From positions 1 to 40,539 of the forward strand of contig CAMDZB010000011.1 in the NCBI GenBank assembly GCA_945910645.1: a stretch of DNA of 40,539 nucleotides, read 5' to 3'. Positions 1 through 7,358 of this stretch are shown here, one piece after another (positions within the stretch are counted from its first letter, which is position 1; each line of letters begins with the position of its first letter). The notes beneath the pieces were generated by a model. It had not been told where the DNA came from and ran no database searches. It saw only the letters and a list, made by a program, of their open reading frames with translations. The DNA is from an uncultured Spirochaetaceae bacterium (GTDB lineage Bacteria > Spirochaetota > Spirochaetia > Sphaerochaetales > Sphaerochaetaceae). The translations under genes and the position numbers were made by a program.

Positions 1-417
1 CACTCCCCTGAGGAGATCGAAACTGAAATCACTCACGAGAGCAAGTTCATCAACCAGATTGTACTTCACAACAGCGAAAATCCATACACTATTGCACTTG
101 TAACGCTCAACATCGATGATGTTAAGGAGCACATCAGAGCAAACGGAATCAATGATGAAAACGCACTCTATACATCGCTTGAGGAGGACTTCAACAGATA
201 CGTCAAGTCTACTAAGACCAACGTGATGTGGCAACCTGCCGTATTTATCATCACAGAGGGCGAATGGACTGATGCAGACGGCCTTGTGAACTCCACAATG
301 AAGCTCGTACGCTCAAAGGTTGCAGCTGCGTTCAAAGACCGTATGAACGAGAGCTACAGCAACAAAGACAGCGCTGTAATTACAAACAAAGCAATACTGA
401 AGAAAATGTTCTTCTAA
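1..417 (+). CDS. Long-chain acyl-CoA synthetase (AMP-forming), C-terminal end
   Basis: This reading frame is open from the first base and stops with TAA at 415-417, so only about 138 C-terminal residues are present. They read HSPEEIE, then SKFINQIVLHNSENPYTIAL, and later TEGEWTDADGLVNSTMKL followed by a Lys/Arg-rich end. That is the pattern of the C-terminal lid domain of AMP-forming acyl-CoA synthetases, where TxGEWT..DGL.NSTMK precedes the catalytic lysine region. The enzyme activates fatty acids with ATP and CoA. The stop codon overlaps the ATG of the next gene by one base, so the two are probably co-translated. The N-terminus lies outside the window. The family assignment is good; the chain-length preference cannot be seen. 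Confidence 0.8.
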   Translation, partial: HSPEEIETEITHESKFINQIVLHNSENPYTIALVTLNIDDVKEHIRANGINDENALYTSLEEDFNRYVKSTKTNVMWQPAVFIITEGEWTDADGLVNSTMKLVRSKVAAAFKDRMNESYSNKDSAVITNKAILKKMFF

Positions 418-971
418 TGAGTACGAGAGATGAACTTTTAAAAATCACTCTCAAAGAAGTTGCAAAACGCGGGATAGACGGTGTAAGCCTTTCTGATATT
501 GCGCGACGTGTAAACATAAAGCCATCGTCTATCTACGCTTTTTTTGAATCAAAGGATGCACTTATTAAAGAAAGCATCCTTATGGGGGGAGAAAGCAAGA
601 CTGCCCCTCCAATCAATATCGATTTTAACAAAGAACTTAAAGACATCCTTCTAGACCTCTACTCGCACTATATCGATAAGTACTCAGATGGCATCAAACG
701 CGACTACTTCGTGGTGCTATCAAAAGAAAGTTTTACTAACAAAGAAATATACAAAATGTACGAAAATTTGCTCTACTCAATCGAGAGCCAGATCAACCTG
801 ATACTGTCGTTAAAACTGAGCAATGTAGATAAAGAGAGCGAAAAGATACTCGCCCTATCAAACGTGCTCTCCTACGCCTTTGTACGCATAATGCTTTCGG
901 CAATCAACGAGGGTAAGGAGAGCGCAATTTGGGATGCAGAAGACCTGATTACTTCTTTGCTTTGCTCTTAA
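417..971 (+). CDS. TetR/AcrR-family transcriptional regulator
   Basis: The 184-residue protein starts TRDELLKITLKEVAKRG and continues with SLSDIARRVNIKPSSIYAFF, which is the TetR_N helix-turn-helix (about residues 5-50). The rest is a helical ligand-binding and dimerisation domain with no family I recognise. Length is typical for TetR proteins. Its ATG overlaps the stop of the acyl-CoA synthetase by one base, so it likely regulates fatty-acid or membrane-lipid genes in response to an acyl-CoA or similar ligand (inference). Its last 23 bases overlap the end of the convergent topA gene. Confidence 0.85.
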   Translation: MSTRDELLKITLKEVAKRGIDGVSLSDIARRVNIKPSSIYAFFESKDALIKESILMGGESKTAPPINIDFNKELKDILLDLYSHYIDKYSDGIKRDYFVVLSKESFTNKEIYKMYENLLYSIESQINLILSLKLSNVDKESEKILALSNVLSYAFVRIMLSAINEGKESAIWDAEDLITSLLCS

Positions 972-3288
972 AGAGCGCAAGTGCTTCTTTTTCTGTGATT
1001 GTAAACACATCTTTTGGATTCTTAAGCGACACAAAAGTACGCCCATGCGCAACGTAGAGTCCGTAACGACCAAGCCCTACTATAATGTCTTCGCCTGTCT
1101 CTTCGAACTTTCCAATCACGCGTGGGAGTGCAAAGAGTAAATCAATTTCATCAGTGCTCCAATCCTCAGCCTTTGTGTCACGTGGGACTGAGCAGAACCT
1201 CACGTTCTTAGTCTCCTTGATGTTACCAAGGATCCAGTATGGTCCGTGTTTGCCTTCAGCAGCGTAGTAGATGGCCTCACCTGTGGTTTTACTGTTGCCA
1301 ACGAATGCAAACTTCTCATCAAGCTTTTCGCTTGCTGTGCGTTTGTCATTTACGAGTGCCTCGAGTTTTTCGTTTGTAACGTCGCTTGGGAGCCAGTCTT
1401 TTGGAAATCCTCTATAGTCGCCCTTTTCACATTCAATATATGGCCCGAATTTGCCGTAATGCATCTCGTATTTGCTGTCTACTGTAGGAAGCGTGAATCT
1501 CTTAGCTTCAGATGGCTTAATCTCCTTCTTCTCCTTTGCAACGAGAGTCTCAAGTCCGTTATCACCCTTGAAGAATTCGTTAAGGTATGTTGATGAGTCA
1601 ACTTCATGATTAGCAATGTCATCAAGCGACTTTTCCATGTTAGCCGTAAAGTCGTACATAATGTACTTTTCAAAGTACTTTGATAGGAACTCGGAGAGTA
1701 AGACGCCAAGGAAGGTTGGAGCAAGTCCACCTGTCTTTTCAACGCGTGCAACGTACTGCTTGCTTATAAGGGACGAAACCGTGGTTGCATACGTGGATGG
1801 CCGTCCGATTCCAATGTCCTCCATCTTTTTGATAAGCGATGCTTCTGTATACCTTGAGATTGGCTGAGTCTCCTGAGATTGAATCTCAGTTTTTACATGC
1901 GTAAGCTCATCACCAACGTTGAGAGTTGGGAGCGTGTTCTCATCCTCATCGTCTTTGTCGTATGCCTTAAGGAATCCAAGATACTGAATCTTAACGCCCT
2001 TTGCTCTAAGGTGTCCCTTTGTGTTGTCGCTGAATGTCACATCAATTGTTGCCACTGTTGAAAGCTTAACAGATGGTTTCATCTGCGTGGCGATTGTACG
2101 TCTGTATATCAATGTATATAGCGTCTTTTCACGGTCTCTAAGCTTAGTCTCGTTTGGTGAGAGGAAGCGTCCTTCGTAGATTGCGGGTCTGATTGCCTCA
2201 TGTGCTTCCTGAGCGTTCTTATCCTTAGTTGTGAAGTTTCTTGCCTCATCAAGTAGATAATCGCCTCCAAACTCGTCTTGAACACTCATTCTTGCAGCTC
2301 TCACGCCGTCTTCAGAGAGCGATGGAGAGTCTGTACGCATGTACGTGATGAATCCCTTTTCGTAGAGGTTCTGAGCGATGCGCATAGTATCCCGTGTGGT
2401 GTAGTGAAGCTTTGTGTTTGCTTCCTGCTGTAGAGTTGATGTGATAAATGGTGCTGGGGCAAGCTTGATGCTCTCCCTTGTCTTTACATCCTCAACCACG
2501 AATTTTGCGCCATATAGTTTTGCCTTTATATTCTCGGACGCTTGGCTATCGAGTACAACGTATGGAGCGTCCGTTTTAAGCGTGCCTGTGACCTCGTCGT
2601 AGAACTCCTTACCTGTAACTACAGCTTTGCCATCGATTCCGTCAAGAAGCGTGATGAACTCCTTGCTGCCCCCTTTTGATAGCATCACTTTGAGAACATC
2701 GTATGAGCTTGTCTTATACGCCATACGCTCAAGCTCCCTCTCGACTATGAGTCTCAACGTTGGACTTTGTACGCGGCCTGCAGATAGCTTTGATACAGAG
2801 AGCTTACTCCAGAGAAGCGGCGATATTGAATAACCAAACAGACGATCAAGTACACGGCGCGCTTCCTGAGCGTTCACCATGTCTTTGTTGATGTCGCGGG
2901 TTGAGCTGAATGCCTCAAGTATGGCTTTTTTAGTAATCTCGTGGAATACCATACGCTCTGTTGGTACTGTTGGATTGAGCACATCAATGATGTGACGTGC
3001 GATACTTTCACCCTCTCTATCCTCATCGGTTGCGAGCACTAGTTTATCCGCATTCTCAAGGTGTTTCTTCAGCTCTTTTACAATAGCCTTTTTCTCTTGA
3101 GGGATTATATATTTTGGTGTGAGTGTTTCAAGATCAATTCCCATCTCGTCTTGAGGTAGGTCTCTGATATGCCCCTGTGATGCGATTACAACACAGTCGG
3201 GAAGCATTGCGCCAATGCTCTTTGCCTTTGTTGGTGATTCTACAACTATTAATGTTTTCTTACCGTTTTCTTCGCTTTTTGCTCTCAT
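949..3288 (-). CDS. topA: DNA topoisomerase I (type IA)
   Basis: This 779-residue enzyme relaxes negatively supercoiled DNA by transient single-strand cleavage. The N-terminal Toprim domain shows TLIVVESPTKAKSI and the acidic triad in LATDEDREGE (about residues 87-96). The catalytic tyrosine lies in GFITYMRTDS (about residue 315). The C-terminus carries two topoisomerase C-terminal repeats (HYGKFGPYIEC and GKHGPYWILG) rather than four-cysteine zinc fingers, as in many non-proteobacterial TopA proteins. The ATG at 3286-3288 has no clear ribosome-binding site, and the best promoter predicts a transcript starting only about two bases upstream. It converges on the TetR gene with a 23-base overlap. 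Confidence 0.95.
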   Translation of the reverse strand: MRAKSEENGKKTLIVVESPTKAKSIGAMLPDCVVIASQGHIRDLPQDEMGIDLETLTPKYIIPQEKKAIVKELKKHLENADKLVLATDEDREGESIARHIIDVLNPTVPTERMVFHEITKKAILEAFSSTRDINKDMVNAQEARRVLDRLFGYSISPLLWSKLSVSKLSAGRVQSPTLRLIVERELERMAYKTSSYDVLKVMLSKGGSKEFITLLDGIDGKAVVTGKEFYDEVTGTLKTDAPYVVLDSQASENIKAKLYGAKFVVEDVKTRESIKLAPAPFITSTLQQEANTKLHYTTRDTMRIAQNLYEKGFITYMRTDSPSLSEDGVRAARMSVQDEFGGDYLLDEARNFTTKDKNAQEAHEAIRPAIYEGRFLSPNETKLRDREKTLYTLIYRRTIATQMKPSVKLSTVATIDVTFSDNTKGHLRAKGVKIQYLGFLKAYDKDDEDENTLPTLNVGDELTHVKTEIQSQETQPISRYTEASLIKKMEDIGIGRPSTYATTVSSLISKQYVARVEKTGGLAPTFLGVLLSEFLSKYFEKYIMYDFTANMEKSLDDIANHEVDSSTYLNEFFKGDNGLETLVAKEKKEIKPSEAKRFTLPTVDSKYEMHYGKFGPYIECEKGDYRGFPKDWLPSDVTNEKLEALVNDKRTASEKLDEKFAFVGNSKTTGEAIYYAAEGKHGPYWILGNIKETKNVRFCSVPRDTKAEDWSTDEIDLLFALPRVIGKFEETGEDIIVGLGRYGLYVAHGRTFVSLKNPKDVFTITEKEALALFKSKAKK

Positions 3289-3296
3289 ATTCTATA

Positions 3297-3325
3297 TAAA
3301 TACACTTTTTATTTTTCTTTTTCAA
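3297..3325 (-). promoter_or_regulatory. Candidate topA promoter, near-leaderless
   Basis: On the minus strand TTGAAA (3320-3325) is followed after exactly 17 bases by TATTTA (3297-3302). With a start point about seven bases beyond the -10 box the mRNA would begin at about 3290, two bases before the topA ATG at 3288. No Shine-Dalgarno sequence is visible, which agrees with a leaderless message. The promoter sits directly after the ygeW terminator. Confidence 0.4.
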
Positions 3326-3326
3326 G

Positions 3327-3353
3327 TAAAAAAGGCACCCCGAAGGATGCCTT
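3327..3353 (-). terminator. Rho-independent terminator after ygeW
   Basis: On the minus strand AAGGCA and TGCCTT form a stem around TCCTTCGGGG, whose inner bases can also pair. The stem is followed by a run of T (3328-3333). It lies about 30 bases after the ygeW stop and before the topA promoter. Confidence 0.75.
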
Positions 3354-3380
3354 CATTGTTTAAATAATTACATTATTTAA

Positions 3381-4580
3381 TTATTTAATGCGTGGTTTAG
3401 CCTCATTGAGCAAGCTCTGAAGTTTATCAGCAGGATTGCGGAACTTTGAGAGGAAGATCATAGCTGCAATGATATATGGCTTGAATGATGCCTGCTTGTA
3501 AAGTGGGTCACGATAGCGATCAAATACTGATGCTGCAACCTCGCCTTCCTTACATGAAACGCCTGTGATATCAGCAGGTAGGCAGTGGAGGTAAAGAGCT
3601 TTACCGTCTTTTGTCTTTGCCATCATCTCTTCTGTGCATTCCCAGTTCTTATAGTTTGCGTTACCCTGGAGACATCTCTGTTCAAGAGCCTTGAGAGCTT
3701 CCTTGTCGCCTGTTTCAACGATCTTTGTTCTCTCTTCCATGATTGCATATGAAGCCCATGATTTTGGATATACGATATCAGCATTCTCAAATGCCTCTTC
3801 CATGGAGTTAACTTTCTTGAATGAACCGCCTGATTTCTTTGCGTTCTCGTAAGCAACCTGCTCTACTTCTGGCATTACGTCATATCCTTCTGGATGAGCA
3901 AGAACAACATCCATTCCGAAGCGTGTGAATAGACCAATAACGCCCTGTGGAACTGAAAGTGGCTTACCGTATGATGGACTGTATGCCCATGTCATAGCAA
4001 CCTTCTTACCCTTAAGCTTATCTACGCCACCGAAGTAGTTGATACAATGTAGCATATCAGCCATGCACTGTGTTGGGTGGTCGATGTCGCACTGAAGGTT
4101 AACGAGTGTTGGGCGCTGCTCAAGAACACCGTCTTTGTATCCCTGCTCTACGCTCTCTGCAACTTCTTTCATGTATGTGTAACCCTTGCCGATGTACATA
4201 TCGTCGCGGATACCGATTACGTCAGCCATGAAGCTGATCATGTTTGCTGTTTCACGAACTGTTTCACCATGTGCAATCTGGCTCTTTCCTTCGTCAAGAT
4301 CCTGAACTTCAAGACCAAGTAGGTTACAAGCTGAAGCAAAGCTGAAGCGTGTGCGTGTTGAGTTGTCACGGAATAGAGAAATTCCAAGACCTGAATCAAA
4401 CACCTTGCTTGAGATGTTGTTCTCTCTAAGACCACGTAGAATCTCTGCTACTGCAAATGTTGCTGCGATCTCGTCGTCTGATTCTTTCCATGTGTGGAAA
4501 AAATCGTTTAAGTACATCCTTGAAGTATTGTAACCTCTCAGCTGATCGATGTACTGCTTAATTGTATTCTTATCTTTCAT
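3381..4580 (-). CDS. ygeW: Knotted carbamoyltransferase, YgeW family
   Basis: The 399-residue protein has the carbamoyl-phosphate site as FRDNSTRTRFSFASA (about residues 70-84) and the carbamoyltransferase C-terminal signature HCLPADITG. It is longer than aspartate or ornithine carbamoyltransferases (about 310 residues). It matches the YgeW group of trefoil-knotted enzymes associated with anaerobic purine or hydantoin breakdown, whose physiological acceptor is not settled. No ssnA, hydantoinase or xanthine dehydrogenase gene is next to it here. The start is well supported: AGGAGG lies about seven bases upstream of the ATG, behind a strong promoter with an operator-like palindrome, and a terminator follows. 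It therefore appears to be a single-gene transcription unit. Assignment to the superfamily is secure; the exact substrate is not. Confidence 0.85.
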   Translation of the reverse strand: MKDKNTIKQYIDQLRGYNTSRMYLNDFFHTWKESDDEIAATFAVAEILRGLRENNISSKVFDSGLGISLFRDNSTRTRFSFASACNLLGLEVQDLDEGKSQIAHGETVRETANMISFMADVIGIRDDMYIGKGYTYMKEVAESVEQGYKDGVLEQRPTLVNLQCDIDHPTQCMADMLHCINYFGGVDKLKGKKVAMTWAYSPSYGKPLSVPQGVIGLFTRFGMDVVLAHPEGYDVMPEVEQVAYENAKKSGGSFKKVNSMEEAFENADIVYPKSWASYAIMEERTKIVETGDKEALKALEQRCLQGNANYKNWECTEEMMAKTKDGKALYLHCLPADITGVSCKEGEVAASVFDRYRDPLYKQASFKPYIIAAMIFLSKFRNPADKLQSLLNEAKPRIK

Positions 4581-4600
4581 TGCACCCTCCTAATGGTGTA

Positions 4601-4648
4601 AACAATATATTGTTAACTCATTATATACCATAAAAATTGTTTTGTCTA
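4601..4648 (-). promoter_or_regulatory. ygeW promoter with overlapping 14-bp palindromic operator
   Basis: On the minus strand TAGACA (4643-4648) and a perfect TATAAT (4620-4625) are separated by 17 bases, a near-consensus housekeeping promoter. The perfect palindrome AACAATATATTGTT (4601-4614) falls over the expected +1 to +20 region, where a bound repressor would block transcription. An AGGAGG ribosome-binding site follows. The binding protein is unknown. Confidence 0.65.
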
Positions 4649-4664
4649 TAAAAAAGTTTGAGCT

Positions 4665-5168
4665 TTAGAGGTCTATTCCAAGCGCCTTTATCGTCCTTAA
4701 CACAAAGGCTGTAACCACATCAAGACCTGCATCCAAATACATGGCGCCAAGGAGCGCTTCAAAGGTATCTCCGAGGGTGCTTGAAAGGGTTTGGATCTTA
4801 GTAAGTGACCCACCGTGTGAGAGAAGTAAATACTTATCAAGGTTGTAGTGACGGGCAGCTTTTGAAAGCGTCTCTTCCTTGATTAGATTTATGCGTTTCT
4901 GTGTGAGAACCCCTTCGCTCTCGTATGGGTACGCGTCGTATAAAAGCGTGGCTGTGACAACGTATATCACACTGTCGCCAAGGTACTCAAGGCGTTGGTT
5001 CGACTCGGAATGTGGAAGTCCGTTCTCACCTGTAAACGAGGGATGTATGAACGCCTGATTCAACAGATGCTTATTTGAAAAAACCACGCCCAGAGACTCT
5101 TCTAATTTCTTAAGCTTCTCCAAGCGTGATTGTGTAAAAACAGCCTTTGACTTATTGCTGCTTTTCAT
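4665..5168 (-). CDS. rnc: Ribonuclease III, catalytic domain only
   Basis: RNase III cuts double-stranded RNA in rRNA and mRNA processing. The signature NQRLEYLGDS and the second metal-binding segment GDTFEALLGAMYLDAG are both intact, so the catalytic acidic residues are present. The protein is only 167 residues and ends shortly after the catalytic domain. The usual C-terminal double-stranded-RNA-binding domain (about 70 residues) is absent, and the 85 bases before the ygeW gene leave no room for it in another frame. Its size resembles Mini-III, but it keeps the normal RNase III signature and the conserved rpmF-acpP-rnc position. It starts four bases after the acpP stop. Confidence 0.9.
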   Translation of the reverse strand: MKSSNKSKAVFTQSRLEKLKKLEESLGVVFSNKHLLNQAFIHPSFTGENGLPHSESNQRLEYLGDSVIYVVTATLLYDAYPYESEGVLTQKRINLIKEETLSKAARHYNLDKYLLLSHGGSLTKIQTLSSTLGDTFEALLGAMYLDAGLDVVTAFVLRTIKALGIDL

Positions 5169-5171
5169 TAA

Positions 5172-5420
5172 TTATTTGTTCTGTTCTTCTGCAATGAAGT
5201 TTACAACGTCGCCAACTGTGTTGAACTGTGTTGCCTGCTCATCCTCAATCTGAATGTTGAAGTCGTTCTCGATTGCATAGATGAGTTCGTATGTATCTAG
5301 GCTGTCTGCTCCAAGATCCTTGCGGAATGATGTTTCGAGTGTGATTGTTGATGGATCTTCGACCTCGAGAGTTTCAACCATTTTATTTTTAAGCGTGTTA
5401 AAGATTTCGTCTTTAGTCAT
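5172..5420 (-). CDS. acpP: Acyl carrier protein
   Basis: This small acidic protein of 82 residues carries growing fatty-acyl chains on a phosphopantetheine arm. The attachment serine is in GADSLDTYEL (about residue 40), and the four-helix ACP pattern is complete. It lies between rpmF (spacing two bases) and rnc, an arrangement seen in many bacteria, although plsX and fab genes are missing from between rpmF and acpP. Transcription probably starts upstream of rpmF. Confidence 0.95.
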   Translation of the reverse strand: MTKDEIFNTLKNKMVETLEVEDPSTITLETSFRKDLGADSLDTYELIYAIENDFNIQIEDEQATQFNTVGDVVNFIAEEQNK

Positions 5421-5422
5421 GA

Positions 5423-5608
5423 TTATTTGTCCTCCATACTTATGGCTTCTTTTCCATCATAAAACCCACATACCGGACAGATATTGTGTGGTAGTATCAT
5501 GTTGCCACAGTTTTCACACTTTGTAAGCGTTGGCTTTCTTAAGCGCATGTTTGCAGCCTTTCTTGATGCTGCTCTACTTTTTGATGTCTTAAATTTTGGT
5601 GTTGCCAT
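5423..5608 (-). CDS. rpmF: 50S ribosomal protein L32
   Basis: The 61-residue basic protein begins MATPKFKTSKSRAASRKA and carries a zinc-binding pair of CxxC knuckles, CENC and CPVC, separated by 11 residues. Both features are typical of the zinc-containing form of bL32. It heads the rpmF-acpP-rnc operon and is preceded by GAGGA before the ATG. The family match is clear. Confidence 0.95.
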   Translation of the reverse strand: MATPKFKTSKSRAASRKAANMRLRKPTLTKCENCGNMILPHNICPVCGFYDGKEAISMEDK

Positions 5609-5653
5609 TATTATATCCTCGTTTTATCTATTTCTATTTTCTTTTTCTTTAGT

Positions 5654-5682
5654 ATTCTAAGAGAGAATACAAAAAGTTTCAA
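5654..5682 (-). promoter_or_regulatory. Candidate promoter of rpmF-acpP-rnc
   Basis: On the minus strand TTGAAA (5677-5682) and TAGAAT (5654-5659) are spaced by 17 bases, about 45 bases upstream of the rpmF ATG. A perfect seven-base inverted repeat, GTATTCT (5653-5659) and AGAATAC (5664-5670), overlaps the -10 box and could act as an operator or hairpin. The upstream lipoprotein gene ends at 5687, with no T-rich terminator visible, so read-through is also possible. Confidence 0.5.
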
Positions 5683-5686
5683 GTAT

Positions 5687-7345
5687 CTATTCTCTATACG
5701 GTGTTGTAGAGATTGTGCGTGCAAGTCTAAAGCCGCGACTAGGACTTGATGAATACGTATTTGCTGTTTCTATCATAGTTGAGCCATTCGAAAAGGCATC
5801 ATCAAGGTCAAAAAAGCCAGACACACACGCTGAATATTCCTCATTATATCCTCCTCCCAAGGACATACGGTATGCATTTGTGCCTACTGAATAAAACATA
5901 TTCTCTGTACATTCAGATATATTACCTGTCATATCATATAGACCAATTGCATTTGTCAGCTTATCCGTATCTTTTTCACCAGTTTTAGTTGTTTTAATCT
6001 TTGCCTTTCCTACTATATCAGTGCCGTTGTCTATAACATCGGATTCAGTAAACAAGCCGTAATTATTTGAATTGATAGAGTATTTTGAAGCCGATTGTTC
6101 AACGACAGACGACTCTTTGTAACCTGCAGGCATATCTAGACGTAAAAGAGATGGATAAACAGAACTGTCCTGTTTCGATTGATATTCAGTAGAATTGTCA
6201 GGAATGACGGTTGCTGCAAACATCCATTCAGCAGTTGTTGGGAGTCTAAATCCTGTTGCTCCCTGTACATGCGATATTCTATGAGGAAAATCAGTATCTA
6301 TAACACCACGTGATGTTATATCATCCATTGCGTCAATCATACGAAGCTGTGCACTTGATGCTCTCACGCTCTTTATAGGTTTTCCCTTTGGTGTGCCATC
6401 CTCTGTATATGCAAAGGTAAGGTTTCCACCCCTTGTGGAGTTATACCACTCTGTGAGTGCGTTACAGAACACAACCATGCTATCCCATGCAAGGTAACAT
6501 GCAGGGTCGTATGCCGAATTTCTATTTTGTGGTTGGGTATCACTTCCTGATGAAACGCAATAAATGCCATACCATGGGAGGGGATCCGCTGTTGCATTAG
6601 GATATTGTCTATCAAAGCCAAAGTCATATCCTTTGTTGTAAAGATCATTCCAATCCATAATCAGCTTTAATAGAGCACCTGGCGTCTCTGTTTCTGCAAT
6701 AGCATAGTCCTCAACAACCCACTTGTTTGAATCTTGATAAGAACTCTTGTTTAGACCAACAAGCGATATGTATGATTGTCTCTCATCAAATTGGCTTTGA
6801 CGCGCCTGTAATGGAAGCATTATTTTATAGCCACCTGGGATTGATACAAAGTTCATTGTGATATCAACATCTGGCGCCTGGGATGGGTTCTCAGGATTGT
6901 ACTTGGACATATTTACATGCTGACCAAGCCCTGTTGATTTAATCTCATCAACTGTGAGCTTAAACATAGGTTTAAGCGTAAAGTACTTGCTGTAATCTGG
7001 CTTGAATGACGTGGCAAGTGATACATCCTGCCCTTCATATGCTTTTTCAAACACGCTGCCTTCTTTGATTAAGTCGGATGAACCATCAACGCTATACCCA
7101 TTAAAGACGTATCCCTTCCTATATGGAATAATTGGCGATACGTTTGTTGCCCCATTAGACTTGTCAGAAAGCGCTATAACGTTAGGGTTATTGTAGTTCA
7201 ATTTATCTTTTATCTCATCACTTCCCTGTCCTGTGAGTGAATAATCTACGTTTCCAACCTTATAGCCGTAGTCTACTTTAATATCATTATTACAGGATAC
7301 CAAAACGACGAGCAGAATGATTGATGTTATAATTCTATGTTTCAT
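5687..7345 (-). CDS. Lipoprotein with FGE/sulfatase-modifying-factor fold
   Basis: The 552-residue protein starts with a signal peptide ending in the lipobox VVLVSC (Cys 18), so it is probably lipid-anchored and exported. After an N-terminal part of about 150 residues with one InlB-like stretch, it has the formylglycine-generating-enzyme type fold: FVSIPGGYKI, GATGFRLPTTAEWMFAA, LYDMTGNISEC and the terminal SRGFRLART. In surface proteins this fold usually serves for binding rather than catalysis. I see no catalytic cysteine pair, so a non-enzymatic role is likely. It lies 13 bases after its paralogue, with a strong GGGAGGGG site before the ATG, so the two form one operon. Confidence 0.8.
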   Translation of the reverse strand: MKHRIITSIILLVVLVSCNNDIKVDYGYKVGNVDYSLTGQGSDEIKDKLNYNNPNVIALSDKSNGATNVSPIIPYRKGYVFNGYSVDGSSDLIKEGSVFEKAYEGQDVSLATSFKPDYSKYFTLKPMFKLTVDEIKSTGLGQHVNMSKYNPENPSQAPDVDITMNFVSIPGGYKIMLPLQARQSQFDERQSYISLVGLNKSSYQDSNKWVVEDYAIAETETPGALLKLIMDWNDLYNKGYDFGFDRQYPNATADPLPWYGIYCVSSGSDTQPQNRNSAYDPACYLAWDSMVVFCNALTEWYNSTRGGNLTFAYTEDGTPKGKPIKSVRASSAQLRMIDAMDDITSRGVIDTDFPHRISHVQGATGFRLPTTAEWMFAATVIPDNSTEYQSKQDSSVYPSLLRLDMPAGYKESSVVEQSASKYSINSNNYGLFTESDVIDNGTDIVGKAKIKTTKTGEKDTDKLTNAIGLYDMTGNISECTENMFYSVGTNAYRMSLGGGYNEEYSACVSGFFDLDDAFSNGSTMIETANTYSSSPSRGFRLARTISTTPYRE

Positions 7346-7358
7346 ACCTTCCCCTCCC

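Noticed and set aside
4665-5168. Frameshift hiding the RNase III dsRBD
   Set aside because: The three frames between the stop and the ygeW promoter are too short and contain no dsRBD-like sequence.
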